From Cylindrodendrum hubeiense (taxonomy: Eukaryota; Ascomycota; Sordariomycetes; Hypocreales; Nectriaceae): a stretch of DNA of 64,000 nt. Positions 11,114 to 22,980 of this stretch are shown in pieces (within the stretch, counting starts at the first letter, position 1; every line of letters starts with the position of its first letter). The DNA is taken from contig JAANBB010000038.1 in the NCBI GenBank assembly GCA_014621425.1, forward strand, positions 62,001-126,000, written 5' to 3'. Both the position numbers and the translations under genes were made by a program. The notes beneath the pieces were generated by a model. The model saw only the letters and a program-made list of their open reading frames with translations. It was not told the origin of the DNA and did not search any database.

Positions 11114-13897
11114 GCCCGGATGCGTGGTGGGGAACGATGGTATCTCTATGTACTGTAGTAGGAGTCGGGCTCGGTTATTCTCGAAATCTATAATGTCGGA
11201 CCGTTTTCTGATATTTCTGCTTTATTTCTCCGTTTTCCTTTCGTGATACATTACATGATCGGATATAGTGCTGCAGGTGTGTCGCGCTGTCCGTACTATG
11301 CCGTTTCCCCCACTAGGTGCACTGTGCATGCAGGTGCCGCATTCGGAACTCGCATTATGAATCTCGGAACCACGAAGTAGCCGCAAACAACGGTATTTGT
11401 TTATTTTTCGAACACGGAAATCTGATAGATCGGACACGGGATTTCGGACCGAAGGGAACTCTATCGGCGCATCGTTGTTGTCGGTGCACGATGCCGGCCT
11501 GGGGCTGGGAATTGGCAAGGGTCGACGGGTTTAGGCTGTTGGGGATGTTGCCACGAGACGAGACACCAGTCACCTATGGTGAGGAAGATTCCCCGTCAGT
11601 TTCACAACGCAGAAATTAGCACATACCGTTGCTCCCAGGCGTTATTGTTCCTTGGCCGCCCTGTCCATCCCTTGACCGTCCATCAATCGAGTGGCCATGC
11701 TACGGCCGTCCCATGCCGTCTAATGTGGCTCGTTTGTATGCCTTGTTTGGGATATATCGGAACCTTGCTGGAAAGTCGGTGTCGATGGGTACTTGGAGGT
11801 GGCCATCGGACCACGGACGGCGGCTGGAGCGTCGCGGAGGTCGGCGGAGTTCACGTGAGGTAGTAACGAGGTAATTGAGGCGTGGGTATTGAGGCGTGGG
11901 CATTGATGCGCTCCTCTCGCCGGGATGTCGCCAGGACGACTGCATTAATAGAAATTCAAATTGTCATACTCGCAAAGGCTCCATCCTATTTCTCTCGTGA
12001 TCAAGGCCTAACCACAATTCTTATTGAATCATTCTTGTCGGTTTTCCCCGGTGCCGGAGGTCGTTTGACGGTGGCATGCTGGGTGAGCTGACGGGTCAAT
12101 GCCACCAGGGATCCATCGGGGCTCCACTCAAGGTCGCCTGTTCCCGGCCCCACTATCGGATGTTGGCGTTCATGATGTAAGACAAGGGAGAAGTGGGGAA
12201 GCTGTGCGAGGCAACGCTGAAGCCGATTGATAAATGACGACGCGAATTAACGCTGAATTGGAAAAGCTGCTAGCGGAGAATACGGAATGGCGAGGAAAAC
12301 CAAATGAGGGGCTAGAGATGCAGACGGCTATCCTTATACGCCGGACGGCCGGTGTCGAGTTCTACCAAGGAACATGCCACGGCAAGCAAATGGCCATGAA
12401 ACCAGGCACAGGAACAGAAACAGGCACGCGGTGCAAGGGAGGTCACAGGGGCACTGGGCACGCGGGGGGCCCACGAAGCGTCATGGGGGGTCATGGGGCT
12501 GCTCGCGGCAGTGGCCATGACCGTCGCAGCATGATGCTGGTACGATGGCGATCGAGACGGGGCCAAAGCTACAGCAGTTAGCTGAGCTACCGATCTGGAG
12601 CAATGGAGGATGATTGCGCTATCAATTCGGCCAGCTCTCCAAGCGCCGAACACTAAAGCCTCGCCCGGCGGAGTCGACACCATCGTAACCGGCGAAGCGG
12701 GCAAATGGTGGGAGCCAGCCCAACAGCCAGCACCTCAGCAGCCAATGGTCCCCAGGGGCGATGACTCTGTCTACCCTCCATCTCATCACAAGGTTTCGCT
12801 CGGGCGCCGGGGTTACAGCACAGAAAGCGGTTGGTTTGGCTGGCATTTACTTCCTTGGGACGTGGGACAACCCATCAGGTGAGCATGAGCATGAGCGGCG
12901 CCAAACGAGACGAATCCGTAGCCGAAGGCTCCGGGGAGGGGCAAGACCTGGCGATCCCGCGTCATTGGTGATCGGTCACACTGTACTGTGTACTCTGTAC
13001 CTACCTACAACCAGCACAACACACACGACACACCACTCGTTTCCCCTTGCACCCTTCCCCCTCCAGCCTCAATCGAGTCACTGCTGTTCCCAAAAATGCA
13101 GCAATTCGAGCTGCCCCTTTTCGCTCTTGATGCAAACAGCTCGGAGCCATTCGCCCACTGCCGCCCTTCCGGCCCCTCACCTGGCCATCGCTCGACTGCC
13201 GTCGCTCCAAACGCCACCACGACCGATCGCGGTGGGGCTGCGACAAGCTTTCCCCGGATTTGCGCCCCAGCACTAGTCTCAAGTGGGTACCAAACGTGCT
13301 GTGGTGCTCCTTCCGCGCTGGGTGTGCTCTACATCACGGTCGGAGCTAAACCCGATGCGGTAGCAGGGGGGGTCGCCTGAGCCAGGCGCAAGGGGCGTCA
13401 CGCCTTCCGTCAGGTCAAAGTCACGCGATCGTCGCAAGTACCTCCTGTACCGCCTGTACCTCCCCTACGACCTCACCCATCGCCGTCCACGGGAGGCGGC
13501 GCAAGCAGGTGCACCCAAGCGTCTCGCGGGTGGGCAGCTACCCCGCCCGGTCTGACGACAGCGTGATAGCGGCGGAGGTGCTTTCAATAACAACCCTCTT
13601 GCCCCCTTCGATCTCTTTTCTTCGATCTCTCCTCTCCATCCATCCACCAACAGTATCATCGCTTCACTGCAATCACCTGCTTTCCCCTAAGGTGCGTCGT
13701 CATATCCCTCCTCCATCATGCCACAAGGCCCCCTGACTCGGAAGCCTTCCCTGGAAGTGCTTCTTCGGGTCATCTCCCAGACATCACTCCATCCCGTTGG
13801 GCATGAACACTAACTCTCCTCCCCCAGGACAGCACAGCTACACCAGCAATCATCGCCAGATCTCCTGACACCCCCAATCTTCACAACAACCGCCATC
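11114..13897. other. 2.8 kb intergenic region
   Basis: No supported gene. Several frames of 100-170 codons exist around 12.2-13.4 kb, but they are compositionally biased, overlap on both strands and match no family. A near-duplicate 14-bp motif (gaggcgtgggyatt) occurs twice in tandem near 11877-11905. The last 250 bp before 13898 are C/T-rich and are probably the leader of the next gene. Confidence 0.5.
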
Positions 13898-14697
13898 ATG
13901 TCGGAACCTCTCCCCCCACTCACCAAGGTCGACTCTGCCGTCCAAGGCCTCTCATCATCCCCTCCCAATGACCAAATTAAGAAGGGACACCAGAGGAAAA
14001 GCTCAAGTCACCCCGATGTGATGAACATCAACGAACTCGGTAAGCCATACATGAACCCAATCCCTGATTCCGTCCGACATCCAGTCCCTTGCCGGACCAT
14101 GTTTCAAGCCCGTCAATGACTTAGACGCAATTGTACTAATACATACCTCAGAGGAGAAGGGACTCACCCTGGAACTCGCACCCGAAACGCAAAAGACTGG
14201 ATGGTAAGTGGCAATACCTCAACCCTTTCAAATCGTTTCGACTCCGAGACGTCATACACCGACAGCAGCTGACTGTTTTGTGAAACAGGAAGATCAACCA
14301 AAGCCCCAACGGCATTGAAGACCCTGCAATCCTCAAGCTGCCCCTGACAAAACCCATGGTCAAGAAGGTTGACCTCCACTTCAAGCTAGGGAAGGAGGTA
14401 ACAGCCCGGAATATGAGGGGAGTAACAATCAAGGATGCGCTAGATGCCATCCACAAGGCGTACAAGAAGCGGGTATGCATTCCTCCCCGACTCAGCCACT
14501 CGGTTGTGAACTCAGGCTAACTGGTCCATTTGTAGGCGGATGATGAGCTCGACACACCCTACCTCGCTGGATTCGAGTGGGACAAGGAGGAGTCATGGAC
14601 CCAATTGATTGTCCACCTCCAGACGCAGCCTACCGCTACCACGTTCGGCTCAACATCAGGCGGCGGCAAGAAGAAGAAGGGCAAGAAGGACGCATAA
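13898..14697 (+). CDS. small protein with Lys-rich tail, function unknown
   Basis: Four exons (13898-14039, 14152-14203, 14289-14472, 14536-14697) give 179 residues. The first 45 residues are Ser/Pro/Lys-rich and probably disordered. Residues about 50-150 look like one small alpha/beta domain containing GLTLELAPETQKTGW and a helix around GVTIKDALDAIHKAYKKR. The tail is Gly/Ser followed by KKKKGKKDA, resembling a nucleolar or nucleic-acid-binding signal. The pattern of a short domain with a GVT(I/V)xDxLxAI helix reminds me of the fungal DUF6699 group, but this is tentative. No signal peptide or membrane segment. All three introns are GT-AG with good donors, and the frame closes exactly, which supports the model. 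It reads in the same direction as the dioxygenase downstream. Confidence 0.75.
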
Positions 14698-15576
14698 TAG
14701 CCCTACCAACCCTGATATCTGTTCCAATAGTTCCTTCAATTCTTGTTCGTTTCGCGGGTTCGTTGCGATCGGCGCCCGGATATTGCGATTAGATATTCTT
14801 GGCCAGGTCATATTCAGTGCGACTGCTGGAAGCGTCGCCTGGTGTACTCCTCTAGTTCCATTCTAGGCCGGCCACGCTGGCCGACCATAAAGGTTCCGAT
14901 ATGGTTCCTTTAATAATTGAGACTCATTCTCCTCCGCTTGATACATTACAGATTCCTATTGTCGCGATTGTGGTCAGATGATGTAGTTGAAACTAACAAC
15001 ACCTTGTGTCCACTGTGAGCCCTGTCCGCCCTGTCCATCCACCTTGAGACCCACAACTTCGGCAGTGGATGATGCCAAGAGGTCAGAGCTTCCCAACGGA
15101 GAATGGCTTACGGCCGCTCGGGGTAATATGTTCGAGGAAATGAAGAATTGAATAGAAGGAGGCATCTTTCTATTGTGCCGTGGTATGTTACATGTCGGTA
15201 ATCACATTTCCTCTTTCAAACGATGATCCAAGGAGGGGAAGGTAGTGGATGGTGAACTATCGCATGTCGTGCATATTTTGCAGCGCGGCTGTTAGTGCAT
15301 TATGGTCACCAACTTAGCCCTTTTCCAGCCATCGATCGCCGGCGGAATTGAGCGCGCATGACAGCCGGCTACCGTCGGGCCGCTTATGATCGCACCGTGA
15401 TCCTGCAACGCGGAACTGTACAACCACATGGACGGCTCAAACGCCCGGTGGACGTCATCTGTGAGCATTACGCATAGCCGGGCGTGGTTTAAAAGATGGG
15501 GTAGCGTCGCCTCTTGAGACCTATTCTTGGGCTCACCATCAGACACTTCAGAGCTAGCCAGCGATTTTCTTTCAAG
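14698..15576. other. intergenic region and promoter side of the dioxygenase gene
   Basis: No gene is supported. A 99-codon reverse frame ending at 15292 overlaps the probable promoter and leader of the dioxygenase gene and has no recognisable features. A short inverted repeat (ggccggccacgctggcc) near 14867-14883 lies just after the preceding gene. Confidence 0.45.
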
Positions 15577-17051
15577 ATGCCCGTCACTCAATTTGAATTC
15601 AAGGAAAAGTATCGGTACCAGAATGGCTTCAACTGCTACCTAGAGTGAGTTCAGGTGGCTGATTGTTTAGGGTGTGATCCATGCTGACGTTCTCGTGCAG
15701 GTCAGAAGCCGTTGAGGGTGCACTACCCGTAGGACACAACTCACCCCAGAAGCCGCCTTACGGCCTATACGCCGAGAAGCTTTCAGGAACGGCCTTCACA
15801 GCTCCAAGACACGAAAACAAGCAAACGTGGCTGTACCGAGTTCTGCCTTCTTGTGCCCATCCTCCTTATCAACCCGACGCCGAGCCGGGACATCCAGGTT
15901 CGAATGAGACCATCAAAGGCACCAAGGAGGGCACCCTACACTACATCCCCAACCAACTCCGGTGGGACCCGTTCGACCACGATGAAGCAAAGCATCTAGA
16001 CTTTGTTTCCGGTCTGAGACTGGTGGCCGGTGCCGGTGACCCTACCCTGAAGCAGGGCCTCGGCATGTACGTGTACGCCGCTGGCAAAAGCATGGATGAA
16101 ACCGCGGCCTTCTACTCGGCCGATGGAGACTTGCTGGTTGTGGCCCAGGAAGGTACGTTAGACATCCGAACCGAGTTTGGATGGCTTCTCGTGCGACCCA
16201 TGGAGATATGTGTCATCCCCCGCGGAGTCAAGTTCCAGGTCCTTCTCCCATCGGGGCCAGCCCGGGGTTATGCTCTCGAGCTGTATGAGGGACACTTCAA
16301 CCTCCCCGAACTCGGACCCATTGGTTCCAATGGCCTCGCCAATGCTCGCGACTTCCAATCTCCAGTCGCTTGCTTCAGCGAGGCTTTTGGCACGACTGCC
16401 TCGGACGGGCCCGGCTCCTACACAGTTACCGTCAAGTTCAACAACTCGCTGTTCAAGACGGTTCAACCACACACCCCATTCGACGTTGTCGCTTGGCATG
16501 GCAACTACTACCCCTTCAAATACGACCTTGGCCGCTTCAACACCATCGGATCGATCTCCTTTGACCACCCTGATCCGTCCATATTCACCGTCCTATCTGC
16601 CCCGTCCCCGGTCCCTGGCACCGCCATCGCCGACTTCGTCATCTTCCCTCCACGCTGGCTCGTTGGTGAGGACACATTCCGCCCGCCGTGGTACCACCGC
16701 AACACCATGAGCGAGTTCATGGGGCTCATCCAGGGCGGTTATGACGCCAAGCGCGGCGGCGCGGGGGGCTTTGTTCCCGGTGGCGCGAGCCTGCACAACG
16801 TCATGAGCGGCCACGGCCCGGATGCGGAAAGCTGCGAGGCAGCGCGTGATGCAGAATTAAAGCCGATGAAGGTTGGAGGAGGCAGCTGCGCATTCATGTT
16901 TGAGAGCTGCTTGATGTTGGGCGTGACAGAGTGGGGACTGCGGACATGTCAGAAGGTACAGGAGGGGTACAATGAGGAGAGCTGGGGGGGAGTCAGGACG
17001 CACTGGAAGCTACCTGAAGGACTAAAGGTGAAAACACACTTGGTCGATTGA
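15577..17051 (+). CDS. hmgA: homogentisate 1,2-dioxygenase
   Basis: Two exons (15577-15644 and 15701-17051) give 472 residues, close to the usual 440-460. The enzyme opens the aromatic ring of homogentisate to maleylacetoacetate in phenylalanine/tyrosine breakdown, using Fe(II) and O2 in the cytosol. The N-terminal signature [19 protein letters not shown] and the core [10 protein letters not shown] are typical. Iron ligands are assigned by alignment with the human enzyme spacing: H355 and E361 in [12 protein letters not shown], and H394 in the [11 protein letters not shown] segment. A glycine-rich three-residue insertion lies between the second and third ligands. The first exon encodes only 22 residues, and its GTGAGT donor restores the conserved ESEAV join. 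The usual partner genes (fumarylacetoacetate hydrolase, maleylacetoacetate isomerase) are not next to it in this window. Confidence 0.96.
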
Positions 17052-17391
17052 AGAGCGCCAAATGAAGTTTGTTAGGTTGTAGGATGAGACCGCAGGGTTT
17101 TCTGGCAAACGTGTTTGCTCTGAGGATGTTTACACAAAGCCCTTTTATAAAATGAAGAAGTCTTTCTACCTATAAAGTATGGTTATGGTGGTGTCCAGCT
17201 CAGTATCCAGATTTGTCCTGAGTAGTTTCATAGCAGTTGATAGGTCATGCCAATCAACACTCTGTCATCCAACTCAGACTCACACCTTAAGGACTTAGGA
17301 ATTCCATCTGTTCCAGATATCAGAAGACCCTCGCGGGGAATCCAATTGTTCTTTATAATTAATTTCCACGTAAGCTACCAGGAGCATATGT
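17052..17391. other. short convergent intergenic region
   Basis: AT-rich spacer of 340 bp between two convergent genes. It presumably carries both 3' ends; no other feature is seen. Confidence 0.5.
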
Positions 17392-18129
17392 TCATTGCCC
17401 CTGCGTCCTCATAAAAAGATTGCCCGGTCGTTCGCGGTCCGCAAACTCGGGGTCGACAGTGTACAAAATATCTCCCTCCGACTTGAATCCCATCTTGGCG
17501 TAGACATGTCTGCCCATGCTGGACGCCTCCAGAATAGCCTCGATCCCGCCCCGGCGCTGCGCCTCGTCGAGGCCCCATTGCACCAACTTCCTGGCGATGC
17601 CCTTGCCCTGGAAGGCCGGGTCAACGACGCAGAGATCCAGAACCATGACTGACGGCGGCGACGCGGTCGCCTTCTCCTTAATCACCTCGAAGCGGCGTCG
17701 GTGCAGCGACTCAAGCAGCTGGCAGCCGTAGCGCTGCTCAGCCTCGTTGTCTGGATAGAGTGCTTTGAGATCGGCGCGGGTGTCTTCGACCGGGACATCT
17801 CCCTGGCCCTCAACCGCCGACGCGTGGACCCAAATTGCGACACCCACAAGGACACGCTCGCCTTGTCGCTCGGGGTCCGGCAGCGTCGCCTTGACGTGCA
17901 TGACGTTTAGTTCGCCCTTGTTATCGGGTTTCACGCCAGCCCAGCGCTCCACCATACGCTGGGCACCCTTGGCTTTGCCCTCGGGTGTGTCCCATCCCGG
18001 GTTCATGACAATCCAGATACCATCTCCAGTCTGGCTGCCGAATGTCTTGCACGTGCAGTCGAAGCTGGCATTGATGTCCTCCGCGTCGGTGATGAGCTCC
18101 ACGCGGAGATCGGAAGCATTGCTAGGCAT
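17392..18129 (-). CDS. GNAT-family N-acetyltransferase
   Basis: One exon, ATG at 18129, 245 residues. The C-terminal half carries the GNAT core: the beta-strand VMVLDLCVVDPAFQGKGIA with the acetyl-CoA pyrophosphate loop (Q-G-K-G-I-A), the helix KLVQWGLDEAQRRG, and the later strand GRHVYAKMGF. The N-terminal half starts ELITDAEDINASFDC and has the layout of fungal GNATs of about 230-250 residues. It would move an acetyl group from acetyl-CoA to an amine, but the substrate cannot be told. There is no targeting signal. It converges on the homogentisate dioxygenase gene. Confidence 0.88.
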   Translation of the reverse strand: MPSNASDLRVELITDAEDINASFDCTCKTFGSQTGDGIWIVMNPGWDTPEGKAKGAQRMVERWAGVKPDNKGELNVMHVKATLPDPERQGERVLVGVAIWVHASAVEGQGDVPVEDTRADLKALYPDNEAEQRYGCQLLESLHRRRFEVIKEKATASPPSVMVLDLCVVDPAFQGKGIARKLVQWGLDEAQRRGGIEAILEASSMGRHVYAKMGFKSEGDILYTVDPEFADRERPGNLFMRTQGQ

Positions 18130-18808
18130 GATTGCGGGGCCTAGCGGGGCTGGTGCTTGTTTTCGGTGACAGTGAATTTGGCTTTGAATATTTGAGATAC
18201 CAAGCAGATGATGAGCTCAGAAAGTGTTAATGCTTACTGGAGGCGTCCGGAAGCTCAGAAACCTGTCTTCAATCTGTCAATAAACGGACAAGAGGGGTTA
18301 ATTGTCGTGCATTAGTCAACAGCTCCGCTTTCGTGTGAGACCCTCATGAAGTTGTGGATGTCGAGTCTTGGCAAAGAAAATGTCAGCATACTTTAATATT
18401 GAGCACTCTCTCACTGTATTTATGAATTTATTTCGGCATTGGGAATGCTTGAACCTGGCGTTAACAACAAAGCTCAGGTCGAGGATAGCGTCGTTCGAGT
18501 GATGCCTTGGGATATCTTAAATTTAGTGGTTTCGCTACCAGAAGAAGAAGCATATTTTCCGTGCAACTTTTGAAGAAAGATGATCACATTGACTGGATAT
18601 TTTATCAGCGACATTCAACACATATCAATACATAGCTCAGTCCCTTTTATCTTCAAGTGACATATTATCATTTATGATGAACGTGATGAATGCGATTTGA
18701 GTTAAAGTTGTCAAGGCTACCCTACCCTGTACACGCATTATGGGTGGCGCTCATTTGTCAGCAATAGGTATATCTACCCTAAAAAATGTCCTGTTCGCCA
18801 ACCAAGAC
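18130..18808. other. AT-rich intergenic region
   Basis: Noticeably AT-richer than surrounding DNA, with no open frame of note. It contains the upstream side of the acetyltransferase gene and of the tRNA gene. Confidence 0.5.
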
Positions 18809-18897
18809 GGTCCATTAGTCTAGTGGTCAGGACGTTGGATTTTGATACCCTATCAGAAGCCCTTCCAAAGACACCAGTTCGAACCTGGTATGGACCT
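18809..18897 (+). tRNA. tRNA-Gln (anticodon TTG) with 17-nt intron
   Basis: A full cloverleaf can be drawn. Acceptor GGTCCAT (18809-18815) pairs with ATGGACC (18890-18896) and T is the discriminator. The D stem is GTCT/GGAC. The anticodon stem TTGGA pairs with TCCAA (18864-18868), the anticodon is TTG at 18842-18844, and the T arm is ACCAG-TTCGAAC-CTGGT. Between nucleotide 37 (A18845) and 38 (T18863) lie 17 extra bases (18846-18862), the canonical place for a nuclear tRNA intron removed by the tRNA splicing endonuclease. The internal A and B boxes for RNA polymerase III are intact. It reads CAA codons, and CAG by wobble. Confidence 0.95.
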
Positions 18898-19889
18898 ACA
18901 TCTCTAAATCTCAACCGCGAAACGATTGAGCACACCCGTCTTTCTTTTTTTTGTTCTTTTTGCATTTTTGTCCCCACCAAAAAGCTATGGGTGCGACGGC
19001 GATGATGTGGTGATCACGAAGCCGAACCCGCTGAGTGTGTTCATTATGCCTTGCCACTGCAAGACATCCATCGCCACAAACATGAGTTTTATCACTTGAA
19101 TGGCCTACTGTGCGGTCTGTCTGACTTGATGATCTTTTTGCCTTCTCTTAAATCAATTCAATCTACTGCAACTGGAGGCATTACTCGGAGCCGTCGCTCG
19201 TGTGGAAAAGACTCACAAATGGGGTATAGGATAAATCGACGAACCTGTCGACAATTTACCACGTCATCATTAATTATTCTACGAGTTCCCCGAACAACTG
19301 CTCAATCCACTGCAAACTGGCACTGGCATCTGTGTTGATTTTTTTCTTCTCCTAAGTGAGATGCTTTCTAGCCGTACGCCCTCTTAGCCTAAAACATCGT
19401 GAGGTGCACCTCCCCCGGCAAACACTCTACACAGATAGGGCGCCTCCATATACTTAGAGTGCTCCTGTTCCAAGATGGAACTAGGTGGTGTGCACAGTGC
19501 TGACGCTATCAAGCGATTGATCCTCGAAGTGCATTGATTTTCGTCATGGGTGAGCTGTAGCGCGTGGCAGCCCTGCAGGCGTGAAGTTAATTCGAAGCAT
19601 GGGTGAAGGCTATTTCATCATCGCCTACTTATCTCACGTGGCTGGAACTTTGAACTGAGCTGCAGCGATCTTCCCATGAGGTCACCATCATCTGGATACG
19701 TGCTCGTTATATGTATAGTCGCCTGCTGAGCGCTTGCACTGGTCTTCCATCCCATATCACCAAATATCGCAGTAGCAGTCGAGGTTGGGGGGAACTGGCT
19801 GGCGACTGCTGGGTCAGGCAACTTGCGGCTCGATGGCTGACCAATATCAAGACATTTAATTACTGACTTCTAATTATAACAATTACATT
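18898..19889. other. intergenic region after the tRNA
   Basis: No supported gene. A perfect 12-bp palindrome gaggtgcacctc lies at 19401-19412. Short frames on both strands look random. Confidence 0.45.
18945..18952 (+). terminator. Pol III-type T-run after tRNA-Gln
   Basis: Eight consecutive T begin 48 bases after the mature tRNA end, the first T-run longer than four on this strand. This fits a polymerase III terminator, although the distance is on the long side. Confidence 0.6.
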
Positions 19890-21487
19890 TTACACATCCA
19901 ACGTTGATTTCGCTGGGCTAACTTCATACTCTCTCGTGACCATGATGCCGTTTTGGTGACTAGCTCCATCGCTATTCGTGCTCTCGGCTCGGATATCATT
20001 CTGATATCCATTGTAGTCTGGCTTTTTGGCAAAGTCCGCCTTCTGCACGATGTGTTCCTCGCTGGAGTTCTCTCCCAAATCCGTCATCATCTTGCGATGG
20101 CGATTTGAAGAATTCGCGCTTGGATGGGCCCCTGAGCCACCGATTGTGCCCAAGGGGTGTCCGTACTTGTTGCTCCCGTAACCGCTTGACTTGTAGCGGT
20201 CGCTGCTTCCTTTGCTGGACCCGATCCAGCGGGATGCAGAAAACAGGGGTTTGATGGCGGCGGCGTTGACTGCGATGATACCTACAAACTGGTGGTAGGT
20301 TAGTAACTGAAGAGGAATGAGGAAGGAAAGGAAGAATTGATCAATCACAGGCGTAATTGTCTTTTGGCGTCTAGGGTTTACGAGGTGATGGCACTTACTG
20401 TTTCTCGAATGGCCCAGATCGTGCTGGTGTTGATGCCCGAAATGTCTCTGAGTGACAGAACGCAGCGTAATAATGTGGCGATCATTATGAATATGCCGGA
20501 GCACAATAGGACACCGACGATCAACTTCCTCTTAAGGTTGAGCTTTACTTTCCAGAGGATTGGCACTGGAATGCAGACAATGACCAAATCGGTACTAATC
20601 CTACGTTAGCATGCATCGCCACACAGAGGGCACAATGCCAAGTATGGCATCGTCACGTGGGACGGATCCTTACGATATATTGAGGACCACAAGGGTGATG
20701 TAGTTGGCAACTGCAAGAGTGCATTGGTCTACCTTGAATTAGTTTGAATTATGTCACCAGTTCATGGAATACTTACCACCAGGGTACGGTGTCACTTGCC
20801 AGTTCTTGTGGACTGGAGTGCAGTGCCCCCAGATGACGGCTATAACGCCGATGTAGGCCAGAACGCTTACCAATTGCGTCCACTTGACAATTTTCTGTTG
20901 TTTTAGGCCGAGACTGATCGTGTTGTTAGTCCATGTGCATGTCGGGATCGTGTGTGGCGGAGAGGGCGTACGTCATGCGGTTGTAAAAGCAGAGCATGGT
21001 TCCCTTGAGACACCAGATGAGGGTCACGTAGAAGTTCCACCCGGCGAGAAGGCATTTCGACCCGAATTCCCTCTTCGCAATTTCTTCGTCTGTTAGGGTA
21101 GCGCCGATCTCGTTTGTGACACCAATATTCGTTCCGTTTTGGCCTGAGAATAGTATTAGTTACTCTGTTAGAACTATTTACGATCGACAAGGGAATAGCT
21201 AGTGATCGCGGCTATGTTGGTGGCTAAACCTGGAGGCATAACGTACCGATGAGCTCCAACATGACCAACTCAGCCTGCATGAAAAGGATCGGTTAGAGAC
21301 GCCCGGGGTTGGTTCGGAGCAAAGGATGACATGCCGTCCAGAATACCAGGGATAACATGGCAAAGATGTCATCGCCTTGCCAGTTCTTGAGCCCAACCGT
21401 TTTCCATCTCGCGAAGAACCGGAGCAATAGAACCAAGGATCCAATGCCATATTCGGTCCAGGCCTCGGTCTGAAAGGGCGTTGCCAT
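19890..21487 (-). CDS. SAT4/PTH11-type seven-helix membrane protein (rhodopsin-like fold)
   Basis: Seven exons on the minus strand (21487-21335, 21274-21247, 21143-20972, 20913-20777, 20728-20674, 20594-20399, 20288-19890) give 379 residues. The N-terminus has a helix and ARWKTVGLKNWQGDD, the typical first loop. Then come the extracellular Cys-bearing stretch GSKCLLAGWNFYV, the HCTPVHKNW segment, DQCTLAVANYITLVVLNISTD, the PVPILWKVKLNLKRK loop, and REtFVGIIAVNAAAIKPLF before a 90-residue disordered Ser/Gly-rich tail. Family knowledge: fungal integral membrane proteins grouped with PTH11-like receptors; ligands are mostly unknown. Exon 1 appears to end at a GC donor (see findings); the other five introns are GT-AG. 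It is divergent from the GMC oxidoreductase gene and shares 1.5 kb of upstream DNA with it. Confidence 0.85.
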
Positions 21488-22980
21488 GATTAGGGAAGAC
21501 GACCAGCGGCCTGATGCAAGTGAGTGCGAGGGTGCAGAAGACGTCCAGTGCTTCCTGGGGTGTCGTCGAAAGGGAAAGACGAGGATGTTAAGTCCCTTGG
21601 GTTATGCCAAGTGCAAATGAGGCGCAACAATCAGGTGAGTCTACCGTAGACCATTGGAAGATTCGTGAGTCGGGGTGTTTAGTGCGGAGCGGCGAGGTGG
21701 GCCAAGACGTGAATATGCAGGCAGAACCGCAGCACGACGGCCACGGGGAAAGCAAAATCAGCCATCTATTTGTCTGCCAACATAGCGTTGCATCCTCCCC
21801 TGAGCAACCGGCGCCATAGACTCTGGAACAGGTTCATGCTGGCAAGGATTGGATTGCCTGTGTCAACCATCGGGGATTGATACGTTGACTAACAAACAGG
21901 GGCTGTGAGTCAGGTCATTCCCCGGAGATCCATTACGTCTTGGCATGGCTGGGGTAGGACGCCAGGGGTCACGATGACACGGGCCTGTATCGGGCATGGT
22001 GTTGTGGTGCTGGGCGTGGTGTCGTGGGCATGCGGAAACTGGGGTATCTCGGCATCTGGCCGCATCTGAGGGAGCAGTGCATCGGGAAGAAGGTCCCGGT
22101 GGCCCCCGTGCCCGATGTGTTGCGGTGATTTTCGAAACAACGCCCAGACGGGGGATTGATCTCGCCTGAAGATTCAGTATTCATATGCGCGCGTAGCTTG
22201 GTCTGAATGCGCCCGACTAGCCCACGGCGCCGGCCAATGGTTTCGCATTCAATGCGTGAGAGTGTGACATCGCGGGAAGCCTGCGAAGGAGCAGAATGTG
22301 GCGCGCTAAAGAATCGCCCGCGCTTCGGTGCATGGCTAGCCTCCTAAGATGGCGATGGCTTGGCCACCTTGGAGCCGACGCATGCGCGCAGGGAATTGCC
22401 TCGGACATCTCGGCTGGTGGCCGACGCCCAAGAGCACAGGCCGCAAGGAGAGGGGATTCCGCCTTTGGCCTTGGACCCTGGTCGTCCTCGTCAGCTATGG
22501 CGTTGGTCGTGCCCCCGACTCCCAGACGGATCAGCGCGCTCCGCCGCTCCTCTTGCAACGTTGATGGTGAAGACGTTCCTTGGAGGGACGGCTCGTCGTC
22601 CGATTGGGCGTCTCTAAGCCTTGACAGCATGTTGGCCAGGGCGGTGCATATCTTTACCTTTGATTCTTTGAAAAGTCCCTGCCAAGCGTCGTATCCCTCA
22701 CGACCGACTGGGACCATTGGGTCTGTTACAGGCGTCACAGAGTCGTTACGGTTACAGCTGTTGGGCCCGTTGGATATCTCAACCCTAAGCGGCTTGATGT
22801 ATTGTCTTGGACTAGCCATGCATGAAGACCCCAAAGCGCTGTTAGTCCCCAATCGCCGACCATATAAGACATGTGCTTGCGCGGCCGAGGCGTAGTGGAA
22901 GAGTTATCCCCGATATTTTATCATCATCAATACTATCTTACTACATTTCCGTTGTTATTTATCATAAAGAAGTCGTTATT
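21488..22980. other. 1.5 kb divergent intergenic region
   Basis: Shared upstream region of the SAT4-type gene (minus) and the GMC oxidoreductase gene (plus). Two frames of about 200 codons overlap each other on opposite strands around 22.2-22.9 kb, but both look like frame shadows in GC-rich DNA. The 80 bp before 22981 are AT-rich, consistent with a leader. Confidence 0.45.

Noticed and set aside
12234..13380. Several 100-170 codon frames between the ATPase and the small basic-tailed gene
   Set aside because: Low-complexity Gly/Arg/Ser/Pro composition, overlapping on both strands, no homology-like motif.
22217..22895. Pair of about 200-codon frames on opposite strands
   Set aside because: They overlap almost completely and neither shows family-like sequence; judged to be shadows in the divergent promoter region.
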